From JBPOIS01 sp052034295 (GTDB taxonomy: Bacteria; Pseudomonadota; Gammaproteobacteria; Pseudomonadales; Moraxellaceae), in contig JBPOIS010000053.1 of NCBI GenBank assembly GCA_052034295.1, positions 1 to 8,506 on the forward strand: a stretch of 8,506 nucleotides of DNA, written 5' to 3'. Position 1 is the first letter of the stretch. Each line of letters starts with the position of its first letter. The translations under genes and the position numbers were made by a program. Shown here piece by piece: positions 6,195 through 8,506 of the stretch. Under the pieces are notes generated by a model, which was not told the DNA's origin, made no database searches, and saw only the letters and a program-made list of their open reading frames with translations.

Positions 6195-6217
6195 TTTTTG
6201 ATTTAAAAAATATTTTT
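6195..6217. promoter_or_regulatory. AT-only patch upstream of msrP
   Basis: Of these 23 bases, 22 are A or T, within very GC-rich surroundings. It includes the 12-base palindrome AAAAATATTTTT (6206-6217). No well-spaced -35/-10 pair could be fixed. It may be a promoter or UP-like element for msrPQ or a nucleoid-protein site. Confidence 0.3.
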
Positions 6218-6274
6218 CACCTGATCCGATGCGGCGGCCCTCCATCCTGCACTCGGCGGGTTGCAAAATCGCCA

Positions 6275-6324
6275 CGATTCTGTGCTGCAGTCGGGGTTCT
6301 GGGCGCGGCACACTGGGAGAATCG
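6275..6324 (+). repeat. Long bulged hairpin in the msrP leader
   Basis: CGATTC (6275-6280) pairs with GAATCG (6319-6324). Stacked inside it, TGTGCTGC (6281-6288) pairs with GCGGCACA (6305-6312), seven Watson-Crick pairs and one wobble. A 6-base bulge (6313-6318) and a 16-base loop are left. The right arm also overlaps ATCGT (6321-6325), which can instead pair with ACGAT (6338-6342) next to the AGGA ribosome site (6335-6338). It may be an RNA leader structure or an operator. Confidence 0.45.
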
Positions 6325-6347
6325 TTGTTCGCACAGGACGATGCGCC

Positions 6348-7352
6348 ATGGTGGGCCGTGAGCTGTCCCGGCTGATTTTGCCCAGCGAAATCACCCCGGA
6401 ATCGGTGTACCTGAACCGCCGTCAGCTGCTGCGCGGGGGCGTGGCGCTGGGGGCCGGACTGGTGTTGCCGCCAGCAGGGGCTGCAGCGGCCCTGCCGTAT
6501 CAGGCCGTGGCCGAGCGGCCTGACGCGCCCGGCTGGCTGCAGCAAAAAATCCGCCAGCGCCGACTGGCCCTGAACAACCCCACCGGTGAGCCGCTGACCC
6601 CGTATGCCAGCGTCAGCGGCTACAACAATTTTTATGAGTTTGGCACCGGCAAGGCCGACCCTGCTGCCGAGGCCCACCGCCTGCGTCCTGAACCCTGGAC
6701 CCTGACTGTGGATGGGCTGTGCGACGGTGGAGGCCGCTATGCGCTGGAGGATTTTTTGCGGCCGCACGCGCTGCAGGATCGCATCTACCGGTTCCGCTGT
6801 GTAGAGGCGTGGTCGATGGTGGTGCCGTGGCTGGGGGTGCCGCTGGCGGAGCTGATCCGCCGCTTCCGGCCCAGGGCCGAAGCGCGCTTTGTGCAGTTCA
6901 CCACCCTGCATGACCCCGCACAGATGCCCGAGCAGCGCAGCAACAGCCTGGACTGGCCCTATGTCGAGGCGCTGCGGCTGGATGAGGCGCTGCACCCGCT
7001 GACCCTGCTGGCGGTGGGCGTGTATGGACGCAGCCTGCCGGCGCAGAATGGTGCCCCGCTGCGGCTGGTGGTGCCGTGGAAATATGGCTTCAAATCCATC
7101 AAGTCGATTGTGCGCATCAGTTTCGTGGCGCGTGCGCCGGTCACCACCTGGCTGGGCATGGCCCCGCAGGAATATGGGTTCTATGCCAACGTCAATCCCG
7201 CCGTGGACCACCCGCGCTGGAGTCAGGCCCGCGAGCGCCGCCTGCCCAACAGCCTGTTTGACCCGAACTGGAAAGACACCCTGCCGTTCAATGGCTACGC
7301 CCGTGACGTGGCTGCCCTGTACCGGGGCATGGACCTGAAGCGGTTTTATTGA
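6348..7352 (+). CDS. msrP: Periplasmic methionine-sulfoxide reductase catalytic subunit MsrP (YedY)
   Basis: MsrP is a molybdopterin enzyme that reduces methionine sulfoxide in oxidised periplasmic proteins. The 334-residue product equals the E. coli length. It has a Tat signal with twin Arg at 24-25 (NRRQLLRGG), a hydrophobic stretch and Ala-rich cleavage region, so it is exported folded with its cofactor. The Mo-ligand Cys is C151 in RCVEAWSMVVPW. Other near-identical blocks are VSGYNNFYEFGTGKADPAA, QNGAPLRLVVPWKYGFKSIKSI, EYGFYANVNPAVDHPRWSQA and LFDPNWKDTLPFNGYA. The ATG at 6348 is chosen because AGGA (6335-6338) lies 9 bases upstream and the N-terminus then matches the family. An in-frame ATG at 6261 would add 29 unconserved residues made from the leader hairpin. 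The stop is 2 bases before the msrQ start. In E. coli the pair responds to hypochlorous acid through HprSR; no such regulator is visible here. Confidence 0.97.
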   Translation: MVGRELSRLILPSEITPESVYLNRRQLLRGGVALGAGLVLPPAGAAAALPYQAVAERPDAPGWLQQKIRQRRLALNNPTGEPLTPYASVSGYNNFYEFGTGKADPAAEAHRLRPEPWTLTVDGLCDGGGRYALEDFLRPHALQDRIYRFRCVEAWSMVVPWLGVPLAELIRRFRPRAEARFVQFTTLHDPAQMPEQRSNSLDWPYVEALRLDEALHPLTLLAVGVYGRSLPAQNGAPLRLVVPWKYGFKSIKSIVRISFVARAPVTTWLGMAPQEYGFYANVNPAVDHPRWSQARERRLPNSLFDPNWKDTLPFNGYARDVAALYRGMDLKRFY

Positions 7353-7354
7353 CC

Positions 7355-7954
7355 ATGACGGTACAGACCGCGCGACGATTTCGGCCGCTGGTGGTACTGC
7401 TGCTGGCCCTGCCTGCGCTGTGGATGCTGCTGCAGGCCCTGTTCTGGCCGCAGCAACTCGGTGCTGACCCGGCCAAACAGGTGGTCGACCAGACCGGCCA
7501 GTGGGCGCTGTGGATGCTGCTGCTGGCGCTGTCGGTGACGCCGCTGCGCCTGCTGACGCGGCAGGGTTGGTGGGTGGTGTACCGGCGCAGTACCGGACTG
7601 GCGGCGGCCGCCTATGCGCTGCTGCATGGGCTGGCCTATGCGGTGCTGCTGCTGCAGCTGGACTGGGCGCGGCTGGGCCATGAGCTGAGCGAACGGCCCT
7701 ACATGGTGGTTGGCTCGCTGGCGTTGCTGCTGTACCTGCCGCTGGCGCTGACCTCCACCCACGCCGCACAGCGGCGGCTGGGGCGTCGCTGGGTGCAGCT
7801 GCACCGGCTGGTGTACCTGACCGGGGTGCTGGCGCTGATTCACCTGACCTGGCTGAAAAAAACCGGCCTGTACGACAGTGGCGGTTATGTGCTGCTCTTC
7901 GCCGGGCTGATGGCGGTCCGGCTGTGGGGCAGGGCACGGCGGCCACGGTCCTGA
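7355..7954 (+). CDS. msrQ: Heme-binding membrane subunit MsrQ (YedZ)
   Basis: MsrQ is the inner-membrane heme b protein that passes electrons from the quinone pool or a flavin reductase to MsrP. The product has 199 residues (211 in E. coli) and about six hydrophobic segments, typical of the ferric-reductase-like fold. Conserved His are seen at H91 (ALLHGLAY), H150 (VQLHRLVYL) and H163 (LIHLTWLKK), close to His 91, 151 and 164 of the E. coli protein. RLLTRQGWW and YRRSTGLAA are also family-like. The ATG at 7355 is preferred to the TTG at 7349, which overlaps the msrP stop; translation is probably coupled to msrP. The stop codon (7952-7954) directly abuts the stop of the convergent gene. Confidence 0.95.
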   Translation: MTVQTARRFRPLVVLLLALPALWMLLQALFWPQQLGADPAKQVVDQTGQWALWMLLLALSVTPLRLLTRQGWWVVYRRSTGLAAAAYALLHGLAYAVLLLQLDWARLGHELSERPYMVVGSLALLLYLPLALTSTHAAQRRLGRRWVQLHRLVYLTGVLALIHLTWLKKTGLYDSGGYVLLFAGLMAVRLWGRARRPRS

Positions 7955-7957
7955 TCA
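7952..7957. other. Shared stop-codon palindrome of convergent genes
   Basis: TGATCA supplies TGA to msrQ on the plus strand (7952-7954) and TGA to the carboxypeptidase-like gene on the minus strand (7957-7955). There is no intergenic base and no terminator-like structure between them. Confidence 0.9.
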
Positions 7958-8506
7958 GCCATACCAGCGCTCCAGACCCGCCTGATGCAGGATGGCCCGC
8001 TGTTCGGGCCGGGGACGCCAGTGCGGGTGGTCGGCGGCCGCCCTGAGCAAAAAATCCAGCAGATGCCAGTGTCGGCGCATCACCCGGCGCAGGCGGTGCG
8101 GCAGGATCGGGTGAAACAGCCCGGCCGGGGCAAACAACTGACGGGGGTTTTTGCGCAGCCACAGCCAACTGCCCATTTCCAGCGTAAACGGCAGCAGCAG
8201 CCCGGTTCCCGCCCGCCGAGATTCGTCGTACAAAAAATCCCACAGATCACCGTGGGCCATGTAATTCAGGCTCTGCGGCTCGATGCGGTAATAATCGTGC
8301 AGCGGGTAATCCTGATTGAAGCGGTCACACAGCGCCACTGCCTCGGCCAGATGCGCCGGGGGCCGCCGATGGCCCGCATAGGGAAACCACAAGCGATCCA
8401 CATGCCCAAAGCCGGAATGCAAATCCATCGCCAGCACGAACGGCGATTGCTGCAGCAGCGCCAGCACCGTCTGGTGTACAGCCTGATTTTCCGGGGCCAG
8501 TTGCTG
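7955..8506 (-). CDS. M14-type zinc carboxypeptidase-like protein, C-terminal part
   Basis: The minus-strand frame is open from the window edge to the TGA at 7957-7955, giving the last 183 residues; the N-terminus is outside. The first visible residues read QQLAPENQAVHQTVLALL. MDLHSGFG carries the His expected as a zinc ligand in M14 peptidases (LHSG), followed by DRLWFPYAG. Further on, HGDLWDFLYDE and LTLEMGSWLW are followed by RKNPRQLFAPAGLF. In the block TLEMGSW the Glu sits where M14 enzymes have their general base. This pattern is known from DUF2817/M14-like proteins of gammaproteobacteria, whose substrate is poorly defined; hydrolysis of a peptide is inferred. A GTG at 8467 is internal, since conserved-looking sequence continues upstream without a stop. 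It converges on msrQ, with no functional link evident. Confidence 0.8.
   Translation of the reverse strand, partial: QQLAPENQAVHQTVLALLQQSPFVLAMDLHSGFGHVDRLWFPYAGHRRPPAHLAEAVALCDRFNQDYPLHDYYRIEPQSLNYMAHGDLWDFLYDESRRAGTGLLLPFTLEMGSWLWLRKNPRQLFAPAGLFHPILPHRLRRVMRRHWHLLDFLLRAAADHPHWRPRPEQRAILHQAGLERWYG

Noticed and set aside
6033..8243. A 736-codon open frame on the minus strand across msrP, msrQ and part of the carboxypeptidase gene
   Set aside because: It overlaps three well-identified genes, and its translation is Pro/Ala/Arg-rich without recognisable domains.

Overview
This window is a stretch of GC-rich (visibly above 60% G+C) bacterial chromosome. It carries six complete genes and two partial ones. 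The proteins are gammaproteobacterial in character. MsrP, MsrQ, RecJ and PdxH align by eye along their whole length with the Escherichia coli proteins. The wording of GlmM (for example EFCKSTFPYH, MSNMALE, LDKS..GDAIIAALQVL) resembles Moraxellaceae/Pseudomonas GlmM. A GC-rich relative of the Moraxellaceae is a reasonable guess but is not proven.

Layout, left to right. (1) Positions 1-929, minus strand: the N-terminal 309 residues of an exported protein with a signal peptide, a sugar-binding-like beta domain and the start of a Calx-beta-like domain. The gene runs off the left edge and has its own extended -10 promoter. (2) 1159-2469, plus strand: glmM, diverging from the first gene across a 229-base intergenic region. 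It ends in a T8 terminator. (3) 2633-3286, plus strand: pdxH, preceded by a leader in which one A-tract can pair with a T-tract on either side. (4) 3287-3765: a 479-base non-coding stretch unusually rich in repeats. It holds four related 17-base palindromes with paired (compensatory) changes, three sets of direct repeats, and four larger hairpins. (5) 3766-4365: a 199-residue protein with a signal peptide and an extremely basic, low-complexity body. Its last codons overlap the start of recJ. (6) 4355-6100: recJ. (7) 6101-6347: a leader containing an AT-only patch and a long bulged hairpin. (8) 6348-7352 and 7355-7954: msrP-msrQ, a tightly coupled pair for periplasmic methionine-sulfoxide repair. 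(9) 7955-8506, minus strand: the C-terminal part of an M14-type zinc carboxypeptidase-like protein. It converges on msrQ with no intergenic base; the two stop codons share one TGATCA palindrome.

Most of the coding content is ordinary housekeeping: cell-wall precursor synthesis, vitamin B6, DNA repair and protein repair. The unusual parts are the structured repeat region, and the exported polycation that is translationally linked to recJ. The covarying palindromes are the best-supported unexplained signal. The basic protein is the best candidate for an undescribed gene product.
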